From F1-120-MAGs238 sp964484185 (lineage in GTDB: Bacteria > Planctomycetota > Phycisphaerae > Phycisphaerales > UBA1924): a stretch of 36,816 nt of DNA. The notes under the pieces were generated by a model, which worked only from the letters and a program-made list of their open reading frames with translations, had not been told where the DNA came from and did no database searches. A program made the position numbers and the translations under genes. This document shows, in pieces, positions 7,366-16,069 of this stretch. Position 1 is the stretch's first letter; each line of letters opens with the position of its first letter. The stretch is from the NCBI GenBank assembly GCA_964484185.1, contig CAZAEQ010000040.1:1-36816 (forward strand), read 5' to 3'.

Positions 7366-8673
7366 ATGGCACGCTCTTTCGCGGCTGTGGCGGCGGGCGC
7401 ACTGGCGCTTGCAACTGCGGCATTCCTGATTCCGGTATACGCACACGAAGGGCATAACAAGTCAGCGGGTGCGAGCTTCGATCCCAATGCACCTAAGAAA
7501 GTGTCGCAGGCAACCGTGCTGGCAGTCGGTCTAAAGACGGCCGAGGTTGATTTTGGACAGGTTGAGGATGTGGTGCGACTCACTGGCGTTGTGCGGGCAC
7601 GCCCCGATTCTCTTTATGCGGTCGCGCCCGCGTATGCGGGTGTGGTTCGATCAATCTCGGTGCAGCCCGGCGACCGGGTCACCAAGGGAACGATCGTTGC
7701 GGAAATTGATTCGCCTGATATTGCCAAACTCGTGCTAGATCTCAAGCGGGCCGGGTCGCAAGTCGCCTCGCTTCAGATTGAAGTGCCCGCCTTAACCAAG
7801 AATGCCGAGCTGTCCGAGGCAGAGGTACAGCGACTGGTATCCGCTGGCGAGAGTGTGTCGGCAAACTTGCTGGCGCAGCGAAAAGCGGAAGCGTTCAAGA
7901 TGCGTGCCGATGCGGAGCTGCGTGCGGTCGCCCTGGTACAGGCTCAAGCTGATGTCGAGTCTTTGGAACAACAGGTTGGGACCAAGAATGCCCTTGGCGA
8001 TCCGACACGGCCGGGGCTAGTACGTTTCGCTGCGCCGATCGATGGGGTAGTGATCACGCGCAGCGCGTTGTCTGGCGAGGGTGTCAGCGCGGGTACTTCC
8101 ATCCTCACCATTGGCGACTTCAGCGCGATACAGATCGAAGGCGAACTGCCGGAGGGACTTCTTGACAGGGTCTCCTCGGCCCAGAACGCCAAAGTGCGCG
8201 TGCGCCGAGGTGTGGGCAACAGCACAGAAGTAATTGCAGAAGGCATGGTGCGGTTTATCAGCCCGGTCATCGATGCGACCAAACGGACAGCCCATCTTAT
8301 CGTCGATGTAGACAATGCGCCAGGACTGCTTCGGCAAGGACAATTTGTTGATCTCGCGGTGGTCTTGCGCAGCAACGACAGCGCCGTAGTCATACCGGCA
8401 TCCGCGATCGTGAAGGAAGGACCTTTGCAGTACGTGTTTATCAAAGATGGCAAAGGCGAGAACGAGTTTTACCAGAAGCGCGACATTGCCACTGGCGTCA
8501 GAGACGACAGAGTCGTCGAGATCACAAGCGGACTCGTACCCGGTGATGTTATTGCGGTAAACGGGGCATTCAGTATTTCGCAGCTGCGCGGATTTGTGCC
8601 TGGAGCCCCCGAGCCTGCGCCGACGACACCAGCGGCCGGCACAAGCGGCGACGGTCACGGTCACACTCACTAA
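7366..8673 (+). CDS. Periplasmic adaptor protein of an RND metal efflux system, CzcB type
   Basis: The 435-aa adaptor has a Sec-type signal ending at IPVYAHEG and a likely N-terminal metal ligand set in the mature protein (HEGHNK). Family features run in order: VAPAYAGVVRSISVQPGDRV (lipoyl half), a helical hairpin (about residues 120-205), then VRFAAPIDGVVITRSALSGE, VRFISPVIDATKRTAHLIVD and LLRQGQFVDLAVVL. The C-terminal tail is His-rich (GDGHGHTH). GGAGGT lies 7 bases before the ATG. The pump gene starts 42 bp downstream, so the two form one operon. No outer-membrane factor gene accompanies this pair; one of the TolC-family proteins encoded at 14588-17439, or the one at 2556-3974, could serve (inference). 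Confidence 0.93.
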   Translation: MARSFAAVAAGALALATAAFLIPVYAHEGHNKSAGASFDPNAPKKVSQATVLAVGLKTAEVDFGQVEDVVRLTGVVRARPDSLYAVAPAYAGVVRSISVQPGDRVTKGTIVAEIDSPDIAKLVLDLKRAGSQVASLQIEVPALTKNAELSEAEVQRLVSAGESVSANLLAQRKAEAFKMRADAELRAVALVQAQADVESLEQQVGTKNALGDPTRPGLVRFAAPIDGVVITRSALSGEGVSAGTSILTIGDFSAIQIEGELPEGLLDRVSSAQNAKVRVRRGVGNSTEVIAEGMVRFISPVIDATKRTAHLIVDVDNAPGLLRQGQFVDLAVVLRSNDSAVVIPASAIVKEGPLQYVFIKDGKGENEFYQKRDIATGVRDDRVVEITSGLVPGDVIAVNGAFSISQLRGFVPGAPEPAPTTPAAGTSGDGHGHTH

Positions 8674-8715
8674 CGAATATCGGGGCACTCGCGCTCGATC
8701 AAGAAGGACTTTCGC

Positions 8716-11700
8716 TTGCTCAACTGGATCATCCAATCATCACTGAACAACCGCGTGCTTGTGCTGATATTTGCACTGCTGGTATCGCTATACGGCATGT
8801 ATGTCACGATCAAGACTCCGACCGATGTGCTGCCCGATCTGAACCGGCCGGTTGTAACAATCTTCGGTGAGGCCGCGGGTCTCGCGCCCGAAGAGGTCGA
8901 AGCTCAGGTTACCTATCCGATCGAAACCGCCGTGAACGGTGCTCCTGGAGTGGAGCGGGTACGAAGTCGCAGCGCTCTTGGTCTATCGATCGTCTACGTT
9001 GAGTTCGCGTGGGGTACTGATCCCAAATTCAACAGACAGGTCGTCACCGAGCGGCTGGGCACGATCATTGAAAAATTGCCGCCGGGGATTGTGCCCGTCA
9101 TGACGCCGGCTTCGAGCATCATGGGCGAAATCGCGCTGATCAGCGCCTCAAGCAAAACGCTCTCACCGATGGATGTAAGAACGCAGGCCGAGTTTGTGCT
9201 GCGCCCTGCCATCCTCTCGATCCCCGGCATCGCCCAGGTCACTGTAATGGGCGGAGATTTGAAGCAATTTCGCGTACAGGCCGATCCGGACAAGTTGCGC
9301 CTATTCGATCTCACACTGGAGGACATCGAAAAAGCGCTGGCGGCGTCAAACCAGAATACCGGCGGCGGCTTCCTGATCAGCGGCGCGCAGGAACTCGTCG
9401 TCCGCAATCTCGGGCGCTTGCAGACCACCGACGACATCGGTTCTTCCCTCATTGTAAACAGAGCGGGTGATCACCAGTCCCCGCCGCAGCCCGTTCTCAT
9501 TCGCGATGTCGCCACAATCACTGAAGCAGGGCCAACTATAAAGCGCGGCGATGGATCGGAAAACGGGGCTCCGGCAGTGATTCTTGCGATCCAGAAGCAA
9601 CCGGGCGCGGATACCTTGACGCTCACCCGCGCTATGGACGCCACACTGGCTCAGCTCAAACCCGCACTACCAGCGGGCCTGGATGTAAACGCGGAAGTGT
9701 TCCGGCAGGAGCACTTCATTCGATCGTCGATCGGGAACGTGGTGGAAGCGCTGCGCGATGGTGCGATTCTGGTAGTGATAATCCTGATCATGTTCCTTAT
9801 GAACGTGCGGACAACGATCGTCACGCTCACCGCGTTGCCGCTATCCATCATTGCAACGTTCCTGGTCTTCCACTGGCTGGGGATGAGTGTGAACACCATG
9901 ACGCTGGGCGGCTTGGCAGTTGCCATCGGCGAACTGGTAGATGATGCCGTGGTGGATGTTGAAAATGTGTACCGGCGACTGGGAGAAAACCGCCGCGCTA
10001 CGAATCCCAAGCCCATCCTTGAAGTTGTGTTTGAAGCGTCAAAAGAGATCCGAAACCCGATCATTCTTGGTACGGTCATTGTCAACCTGGTGTTCCTGCC
10101 CACATTCTTCCTGCCCGGCATCGAAGGCAGGCTCTTTGCACCGTTGGCGACTGCGTACATCGTCAGTATCTTCGCATCACTGCTGGTTGCGTTGACCGTC
10201 ACACCTGTGCTCGCGTATTACCTCTTGCCGGGCATCAAACGCATGACCCATGGCAATGATGGCTTGTTGCTTCGCATCTGCAAACGGATTGCGCTCAGGT
10301 CCTATTCGATCTCGATGCCCCGTCCAGTGGCGGTACTCAGCACGCTTGGCGTACTGGTCGCAGTCGCACTCTTTGTGGTGACACGTCTGGGCTCGGAATT
10401 TCTTCCACCTTTCAACGAGGGAACAGCAACCGTCTCGTTCATGCTCACGCCCGGGGTCTCCCTGGAAGAATCTAACCGCATTGCAACCAGGGCCGAAGAA
10501 GCGATTCTTTCCATCCCGCAGGTCAAGAACGTAGCCCGCCGCACGGGCAGGGCTGAACAGGATGAACACGCCGAGGGCGTTCACTCTTCGGAAATCGATG
10601 TCGATCTGTGGAACCTGGAGGAAGCCAAAACTCCAGAGAAGTTCCCCATGGCTAGCGGCAGAAAGCCGCCGCCATTGCGGGATATTCTTCCGCGTGAAGA
10701 CGTTTTCGCCCAGATCGAAGAAAAACTTTCGGTGTTCCCCGGCGTCAATGTCGGCGTCGGGCAGCCGATCAGCCATCGCATCGAGCATCTGCTCTCCGGT
10801 GTTCGCGCGCAGGTGGCGATCAAAATCTTTGGCGACGACTTAGGCACATTGCGAGCACTCGGAGAGCAAACCAAGGCCGCGATGGAAGGCATTCCAGGCG
10901 TCGTGGACCTTCAGGTCGAGCAGCAGGTGTTGGTGCCGCAATTGCACATCATTGTGGATCGCGATGCTGCGGCCCGCGTGGGTTTTTCGCCCGCCGCGCT
11001 CACCGATGCGATGGAGACGGCTACCAAGGGCAAGGTCGTGGGCCAGGTGCTTGAGGGGCTCAAGTCCTTTGACATCACGCTGACATTGGACGACCGCCTC
11101 CGCACTGATCCCACAGCGCTCCAAGAAGTGCGACTGGTCTCGCCCACGAGCGCGATCGTGCTGCTGCGTGATGTGGCCGAGGTTGTCGAAAAGCTCGGGC
11201 CCAATGAAGTCGCGCGCGAAAATCTCCGCCGCCGCATCGTGGTCCAGTGCAACGTCCGCGGCCGCGATCTGGGCTCGACAGTCAAGGAACTGCAAGACTC
11301 GATCGCGATGGATGTGAAGCTGCCACAGGGCTACACGATCCAGTACGGCGGCCTCTACGAGGCGCAGCAGGAATCGACCCGGCTCCTACTCATCCTGGGC
11401 TTTGGCTCGCTGATCGCCATCTTTGTCATTCTGTACACCCATTACCGCTCAAGCATGGTTGCCGCACAGATCATGCTCAACGTCCCTTTCGCACTCATCG
11501 GGAGCGTGACGGCGCTGGCCATTGCCCGCGAGCCGTTCAGCGTCGCCTCGCTGGTTGGCTTCATCTCGCTCACCGGCATCGCCACACGCAACGGCGTGCT
11601 CATGGTCAGTCACTACATCCATTTGATGACTCACGAAGGCAAACCCTGGAGCAAGGAACTCATCATTCAAGGGAGCCAGGAGCGCGTCGCGCCGGTGCTG

Positions 11701-11985
11701 ATGACCGCTATGACAGCGGGTCTTGCGCTCATCCCGCTTGTTCTGAGTAAGGGTGAACCTGGAAAAGAGATCCTGTATCCAGTTGCGATCGTCATATTGG
11801 GCGGCCTCATCACTAGCACCCTGCTGGACTTCTTTGTGACCCCAGCGGTGTTCTATCGCTTCGGGAAAAACGCCGCTGAGCGACTGGCTCGCGAGCACAC
11901 CGTCAAATATTCCCGCGAAAACGTCCAAGCAGGTACAACGCATCTTCGAGACACCCGACCGCAGGCAGAGGAGGGCACAGCATGA
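8716..11985 (+). CDS. CzcA/CusA-family RND heavy-metal efflux pump
   Basis: This 1089-aa inner-membrane exporter has 12 predicted membrane segments and two large periplasmic porter loops. Conserved blocks are TPTDVLPDLNRPVVTIF near the N-terminus, TM4 with AIGELVDDAVVDVENVYRRL (acidic residues for proton relay), LGSEFLPPFNEGTATVSF opening the second half, and ERVAPVLMTAMTAGLALIP in TM11. At positions where Cu/Ag pumps such as CusA carry Met ligands, this protein has EHAEGVHSSEID and SHRIEHLLSG. It therefore has His rather than Met, which argues for a divalent cation substrate (inference from alignment by eye). The start codon is TTG at 8716, supported by AAGGA 7 bases upstream and by the family N-terminus LNWIIQSSLNNR. 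The C-terminal tail (about 45 aa) is longer than usual. Confidence 0.93.
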   Translation: MLNWIIQSSLNNRVLVLIFALLVSLYGMYVTIKTPTDVLPDLNRPVVTIFGEAAGLAPEEVEAQVTYPIETAVNGAPGVERVRSRSALGLSIVYVEFAWGTDPKFNRQVVTERLGTIIEKLPPGIVPVMTPASSIMGEIALISASSKTLSPMDVRTQAEFVLRPAILSIPGIAQVTVMGGDLKQFRVQADPDKLRLFDLTLEDIEKALAASNQNTGGGFLISGAQELVVRNLGRLQTTDDIGSSLIVNRAGDHQSPPQPVLIRDVATITEAGPTIKRGDGSENGAPAVILAIQKQPGADTLTLTRAMDATLAQLKPALPAGLDVNAEVFRQEHFIRSSIGNVVEALRDGAILVVIILIMFLMNVRTTIVTLTALPLSIIATFLVFHWLGMSVNTMTLGGLAVAIGELVDDAVVDVENVYRRLGENRRATNPKPILEVVFEASKEIRNPIILGTVIVNLVFLPTFFLPGIEGRLFAPLATAYIVSIFASLLVALTVTPVLAYYLLPGIKRMTHGNDGLLLRICKRIALRSYSISMPRPVAVLSTLGVLVAVALFVVTRLGSEFLPPFNEGTATVSFMLTPGVSLEESNRIATRAEEAILSIPQVKNVARRTGRAEQDEHAEGVHSSEIDVDLWNLEEAKTPEKFPMASGRKPPPLRDILPREDVFAQIEEKLSVFPGVNVGVGQPISHRIEHLLSGVRAQVAIKIFGDDLGTLRALGEQTKAAMEGIPGVVDLQVEQQVLVPQLHIIVDRDAAARVGFSPAALTDAMETATKGKVVGQVLEGLKSFDITLTLDDRLRTDPTALQEVRLVSPTSAIVLLRDVAEVVEKLGPNEVARENLRRRIVVQCNVRGRDLGSTVKELQDSIAMDVKLPQGYTIQYGGLYEAQQESTRLLLILGFGSLIAIFVILYTHYRSSMVAAQIMLNVPFALIGSVTALAIAREPFSVASLVGFISLTGIATRNGVLMVSHYIHLMTHEGKPWSKELIIQGSQERVAPVLMTAMTAGLALIPLVLSKGEPGKEILYPVAIVILGGLITSTLLDFFVTPAVFYRFGKNAAERLAREHTVKYSRENVQAGTTHLRDTRPQAEEGTA

Positions 11986-12011
11986 TCTCTCGCGCTCATT
12001 GTGTCACAGCA

Positions 12012-12428
12012 CTATTCCACCAATGCGGCCTTCAACTTGCGTGCTATTTCAGCGGCATCGGGCACGCCGCCGGGATACAGCCGGCACCCCATGCTCGGAG
12101 CATGTGGGACCGGCAATCCATACAGGTCCCGTTCGTTCACAAGAATTGTCGGCGTCGGATAACCGCGCCTTTTGTCGGCTTTGGGCAACTTCTCTTGATC
12201 CCTCTCCTCGAAGGTCCAACCGGTTCCGAGCAACGCAAATGCCGCCTGCAAGTTGGCTCGCAACACCGGGGTGTCAGGACAATCCCCCAAGCCCAGGAGT
12301 TCAATCCTGGGTTGAATATTGCTGGCGGCGGCGTTTCTAGTGCGTTGAGCAGATTGTCCATCGCAGCCTGCGAGCAGTCCGATGACTGCAAGAACCACAC
12401 ACATTGCGCTCCGATCGAACTGTTTCAT
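12012..12428 (-). CDS. Thioredoxin-fold-like lipoprotein with single-Cys motifs
   Basis: The product has 138 aa with a lipoprotein signal ending at IGLLAGC. The domain begins with IELLGLGDCPDTPVLRANL, continues with a YPTPTILVNERDLYG strand, and ends with APSMGCRLYPGG and a helix. The beta-alpha start with DCPxTP and the cis-Pro-like YPTPT element resemble thioredoxin/glutaredoxin folds, but only one Cys is present at the active-site position plus one in MGCR. A close paralogue is encoded at 27713-28129, and both end within a few residues of the same point. The gene is convergent with the upstream pump gene (26-bp gap) and divergent from the metal-binding protein gene at 12710. The role is unknown; a thiol or metal-handling lipoprotein is plausible. 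The start at 12428 was chosen for the signal peptide. Confidence 0.75.
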   Translation of the reverse strand: MKQFDRSAMCVVLAVIGLLAGCDGQSAQRTRNAAASNIQPRIELLGLGDCPDTPVLRANLQAAFALLGTGWTFEERDQEKLPKADKRRGYPTPTILVNERDLYGLPVPHAPSMGCRLYPGGVPDAAEIARKLKAALVE

Positions 12429-12676
12429 GATGCATGGTACGGCCTCGCTCATCGCGGGCAAAACACCGATGTAAGCCACGGCACACTAGTCACAAACGTT
12501 CTGAGGCGAACTGGACGCCGCCACTGTGGAAAGGCGAGCCGTCCGATGACACCCCGCGGGTGGACTCGCAACTTTTCCTTATCACATCGCCTATGGGTAT
12601 CCCGCCGAAGTGTCCACATTGTGTCACCTACTTCTCTGCGCGGGCGCTGGTGCTTGGGCGAGAAATTTTGCAACCT

Positions 12677-12692
12677 TTCCGCATTCGCGGAA
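12677..12692 (+). promoter_or_regulatory. Short hairpin plus T-run in the leader of the metal-binding protein gene
   Basis: TTCCGC-ATTC-GCGGAA forms a 6-bp stem directly followed by TTTTT, and AGGAG (12698-12702) and the ATG follow within 20 bases. The arrangement could act as a weak attenuator or as a structure near the ribosome binding site. It is short and may be coincidental. Confidence 0.3.
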
Positions 12693-12709
12693 TTTTTAGG
12701 AGATTTGAA

Positions 12710-14074
12710 ATGAAGAAACGTCAGATACTGTCCACACTGTTGGGCGTCGGAACGGCGCTGTCGTTTATCGCGCCTGGAGCCTTTGCACAGCACGAACATG
12801 GCAAGGAGAACCAACCAGCGCACAAAGACGATGGTCATTCGCACGGCGAAGTGAAGGCCGCCACCGACTACGCCGCGGCTGTACGCGAAATCGGCGAACG
12901 CATGTCCGCACTCGATGGCTTGATCGCCAAGGGTGATCTTGATGCAGCCCACGAGCAGTCCGATGTCATCAGCGCGTTGGCTAAGTCACTGGGAGCGCTC
13001 GCGCTCAAGGCTGACTCGGGTGTGGCCAAAGACAAAGTGAAGGACATCAACAAGGCGGGCAAGGCGCTGTCCGAGGCTTCCGACGGTGTACACGAGGCGG
13101 GTGAAAAGAAAGACCTGGCAGCAGCTAAGACCGCGTATGCGCAGATGAAGTCGCAGTACGATGCGCTCACAGCGTTCGCTCCTGCCAAATACTTTTGCCC
13201 CATGCACTGCGAGGAGGCCAAGACGTATGACAAGCCCGGAAAGTGCCCGGTCTGCTCAATGAACCTCAAGAAGCAGACCTCCGACAAGTTCACTATGGAT
13301 GTGAAGCCCTTGGGCGGCACGATCTCTGTCGGCAAGCCCACAACGATGGTCTTCACCATCAAAGACCCCACTGGCCTGCCCGTCAAGAAGGTCGAGGTCG
13401 TGCACGAGAAACTTCTCCACCTCCTGATGGTCAGCAAGGATCTTTCGTGGTACGCCCACGAGCACCCCGAGATTCAGCCCGATGGCACGTTCACATTCAC
13501 CTACACCTTCCCCGAGGCTGGCGAGTTCTTCTTCTACAACGACTTCACGCCCCCCAACGTCGGCCAGCAGGTCGTGACCGTGCCAGTGACGGTCGCCGGG
13601 ACAGCCCCCGCCGCCAAAGCACTCAAAGTTGACGCGGGCACGCCCAAGACCATCGACGGGTACACCGTGTCGCTCGACACGGGCGGGCCAGTGAAGAGCG
13701 GTGGCTCTACGCACATGGCGTACACCGTAACCAAGGACGGCAAGCCCGTGACGACGCTCCTGCCGTATCTGGGCGCGATGGGCCATCTGGTCATTATCAG
13801 CGAAGACCGCAGCCAGTTCGTCCACTCGCACCCGCACGAGGGCGGCGAGCACTCCAGCGGAAACATGGGAGGACCCAAGGTGGACTTCGAGGCCCACTTC
13901 ACCGTCCCCGGCACCTACAAAGGCTGGGCCCAGTTCAACGTCGGCACAGCAACCAAGGAGCGAGTCATCACCGTCCCGTTTACGTTTAGCGTTTCTAAGG
14001 GTGACGGGCACGATGAGTCCAAGCCGCACGACCACGGCGGCGAAAAGAAGGAAGGCGGCCACGACCACAAGTAA
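12710..14074 (+). CDS. Exported heavy-metal-binding-domain protein with His-rich ends
   Basis: The 454-aa product has a Sec signal ending at APGAFAQHEHG. A His-rich leader follows (HEHGKENQPAHKDDGHSHG), then an all-helical domain (about residues 45-155). A heavy-metal-binding domain comes next: YFCPMHCEEAKTYDKPGKCP with CSMNL, about residues 161-187. The C-terminal half has two beta-rich modules, each with a His cluster (WYAHEHPEI and FVHSHPHEGGEH), and the tail is His-rich (HDESKPHDHGGEKKEGGHDH). It probably binds Cu/Ag in the periplasm and may feed the Cus-type pump encoded downstream (inference from context). AGGAG lies 7 bases before this ATG, so the longer upstream reading is rejected. 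It is the first gene of a plus-strand run ending with cusA. Confidence 0.85.
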   Translation: MKKRQILSTLLGVGTALSFIAPGAFAQHEHGKENQPAHKDDGHSHGEVKAATDYAAAVREIGERMSALDGLIAKGDLDAAHEQSDVISALAKSLGALALKADSGVAKDKVKDINKAGKALSEASDGVHEAGEKKDLAAAKTAYAQMKSQYDALTAFAPAKYFCPMHCEEAKTYDKPGKCPVCSMNLKKQTSDKFTMDVKPLGGTISVGKPTTMVFTIKDPTGLPVKKVEVVHEKLLHLLMVSKDLSWYAHEHPEIQPDGTFTFTYTFPEAGEFFFYNDFTPPNVGQQVVTVPVTVAGTAPAAKALKVDAGTPKTIDGYTVSLDTGGPVKSGGSTHMAYTVTKDGKPVTTLLPYLGAMGHLVIISEDRSQFVHSHPHEGGEHSSGNMGGPKVDFEAHFTVPGTYKGWAQFNVGTATKERVITVPFTFSVSKGDGHDESKPHDHGGEKKEGGHDHK

Positions 14075-14128
14075 ACCGCATGGACTGATTCACCGTCCCG
14101 CCCCGCGAGAGCGGCGCGGGCCGATTCA

Positions 14129-14168
14129 GCGCTCCCCAGCCCGCCGAAGCGTTCGGCGGGAGGAGCGC
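14129..14168 (+). terminator. Strong intergenic hairpin between the metal-binding protein and the Cys-rich lipoprotein
   Basis: Outer arms GCGCTCC (14129-14135) and GGAGCGC (14162-14168) enclose a perfect 9-bp inner stem: CCCGCCGAA (14140-14148), loop GCG, TTCGGCGGG (14152-14160). No T-run follows, so partial termination or an mRNA stabiliser are both possible. It would allow the first gene of the run to be expressed more than the distal genes. Confidence 0.5.
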
Positions 14169-14191
14169 GGGCCCTTCCCGGAGTTTCACCA

Positions 14192-14524
14192 ATGAAAATG
14201 ATCCACTCGATGTTTTTGCTCGCCATCGGTTCCGTGCTGCTTGCTACTGGCTGTACCACGGACAAGCACGATATGACCAAAGCTCAGGCCGGGCAGGTCT
14301 CGGTCTGCACCAAATGCTACGACCAGATCCGCAAAGCCCGCAGCACCGGCGGCCCCCGCGGCGGCCTGTCTACCAACCGCACCATCATTACACATACGTG
14401 CGAGGACTGCAAGAACGAGATGACCATCTACGAGAAGGACGGCGTGTTGAAGGTCCGCTGCCCGGCGTGCGCCCCCGAGGGTGTGGACTGCGACCGGTGT
14501 GTGCCCAAGCCCGCCGCCAAGTAA
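14192..14524 (+). CDS. Small Cys-rich lipoprotein (rubredoxin/zinc-ribbon-like Cys pairs)
   Basis: The 110-aa protein has a lipoprotein signal ending at VLLATGC. The mature part contains four CxxC-type pairs: VCTKCYD, TCEDCKNE, RCPACAPE and DCDRC. These could hold one or two Zn or Cu ions, or iron as in rubredoxin-like folds. The family is not recognised. It lies between the exported heavy-metal-binding protein and the TolC-family genes, so a metal-handling role is likely (inference). CGGAG precedes the start by about 12 bases, and the next gene starts 63 bp downstream. Confidence 0.75.
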   Translation: MKMIHSMFLLAIGSVLLATGCTTDKHDMTKAQAGQVSVCTKCYDQIRKARSTGGPRGGLSTNRTIITHTCEDCKNEMTIYEKDGVLKVRCPACAPEGVDCDRCVPKPAAK

Positions 14525-14587
14525 TCGCTTCCAAGGTCCGGCGCCGCGAAACCGGCGCAGGCCGCTTGCCTTGTGGAGACTTTCGAC

Positions 14588-16069
14588 ATGACGCATCGAA
14601 CCAACGCCAACTTCGCCCCATCGACCTCCCAGCTGACTGCCTCGCTCATGCTGCTTGTCGGCGGTTTGGGCGGCTGCGCTTCGCTCGACCCCAGGCCAGA
14701 CCTCGACCGCGCCGCCGCAACCGTTGCCGAACGCTCAGGCGTGCTGCCGACGTGGACCGAGCCGTGGGAGGCATCGCTCACATCGTGGGACGGCCGCACG
14801 CCGCTCAAGGTCGAGCAGGCCCTCGCGATGGCGCTCCGCAACAACCGCGAGATCAGGTCGCAGGTCGAGAGGATCGCGGCGTCGCGTGCCGACCTCGTGC
14901 AGGCAGGGCTGTTGCCGAACCCTGTGCTCGGACTGACGCTGCGGTTCCCCTTTGACCCGGTGAGCGGTGGGACGTTCGTCGGGGCGCAGGTCGCGCAGTC
15001 GTTCACAGCCATCTGGCTACGCGGCGGCAAGATCAGGGCCGCGGACGCACGGCTGAACCAGACCGTACTCGACATCTCAGACAAGGCCCTGCGTTTGGTT
15101 GCGGAGTTGAAGACCACCCATGCGCGAATTGCGTTCGGTCAACTTGCGGTCCACCACGCCGACCACAACCTTGCAACGATCCAACGATCTATTGACTCGC
15201 TTGAAGCACGAGTGCGAGGCGGAGAGGGAACATCGCTGGATGTCAACCGCGCACACCAGCAGTTCGCTAAGGCGCAGTCTGAACGAGCGAGCATTGGCCG
15301 CGACCTCGCCAAAGACCAACGAATCATGCTGGAACTGATCGGCTTCGCCAGTGAAAGCGCGGAATGGAAGGTAGAGGAAAACGCTTCCCTTGTCGAAGCG
15401 ATTTCTCTCGATGAGGCGGACGCAATCACGCTCGCGGGGTCGCAGCGTCTGGATGTTGCTGCGGCTCGCGCCATTGTCGAAGCGCAGAAGGCGGACTTAT
15501 CTGTCGAGGAAAGAAGCCGCTTGAAGGACTTCGGTCTTGGCGCGGACTTCGAGCGGGACGTGGACGGCAAGAAAACTATCGGCCCTGTGGTCGAGATCGG
15601 CATCCCGATTTTTGACACCAACGCAGCACAGATCGCCAAGGCAGGCTCGCTCGCTCGAGCAACTCTCGCCAATTACGAGGCCGTCGCGCAACGAGCTATC
15701 CGCGAGGCTCGCGTCGCGTGGGTCGAATATGACAGCGCTACACAACTTGCCGACCAGTACCGGTCCACGGTGCTCCCATTATCAGAACGAAACTTGTCCC
15801 TCGCGGAAGCCTCGCTCAAAGCGGGGCAGACGGATGTGACTGTGCTCCTCGAAGCCCAAGGTGAAGTGATCGAAGCGCGGACGCGGCTCAACGACCTTGA
15901 GCGGCAGGCGGCCATTGCCCGCATCGAACTTGAGTACGCGGTCGGCGGGAGACTTGTGGCGCCTCCACCACCCGCCCGTGATGCGTCAAATCAAGACCCA
16001 TCAACCAACAAACCGTCAGCGACCCCACTCGATAGCCAAGTGAAACAACCGGCTGGAGCACAATCATGA
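14588..16069 (+). CDS. TolC-family outer-membrane factor, first of a tandem pair
   Basis: The 493-aa lipoprotein has a signal ending at VGGLGGC. It carries two OEP repeats: TPLKVEQALAMALRNNREI with LLPNPVLGLTLRFPF, and IGPVVEIGIPIFDTNAAQIA with the closing LKAGQTDVTVLLEAQGEVIE. Long helical coiled-coil stretches lie between, and the C-terminus is a Pro-rich low-complexity tail. The start at 14588 has GGAG 10 bases upstream; a GTG at 14573 would add five residues. The stop overlaps the next start as ATGA, so the two TolC-family genes are translationally coupled. This protein resembles the one at 2556-3974 more than its immediate neighbour does (judged from the motifs). It would form the outer-membrane channel for the Cus-like pump. 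Confidence 0.92.
   Translation: MTHRTNANFAPSTSQLTASLMLLVGGLGGCASLDPRPDLDRAAATVAERSGVLPTWTEPWEASLTSWDGRTPLKVEQALAMALRNNREIRSQVERIAASRADLVQAGLLPNPVLGLTLRFPFDPVSGGTFVGAQVAQSFTAIWLRGGKIRAADARLNQTVLDISDKALRLVAELKTTHARIAFGQLAVHHADHNLATIQRSIDSLEARVRGGEGTSLDVNRAHQQFAKAQSERASIGRDLAKDQRIMLELIGFASESAEWKVEENASLVEAISLDEADAITLAGSQRLDVAAARAIVEAQKADLSVEERSRLKDFGLGADFERDVDGKKTIGPVVEIGIPIFDTNAAQIAKAGSLARATLANYEAVAQRAIREARVAWVEYDSATQLADQYRSTVLPLSERNLSLAEASLKAGQTDVTVLLEAQGEVIEARTRLNDLERQAAIARIELEYAVGGRLVAPPPPARDASNQDPSTNKPSATPLDSQVKQPAGAQS

Noticed and set aside
12434..12709. N-terminal extension of the heavy-metal-binding protein
   Set aside because: AGGAG and a clean signal peptide fix the start at 12710; the upstream residues look like random translation.
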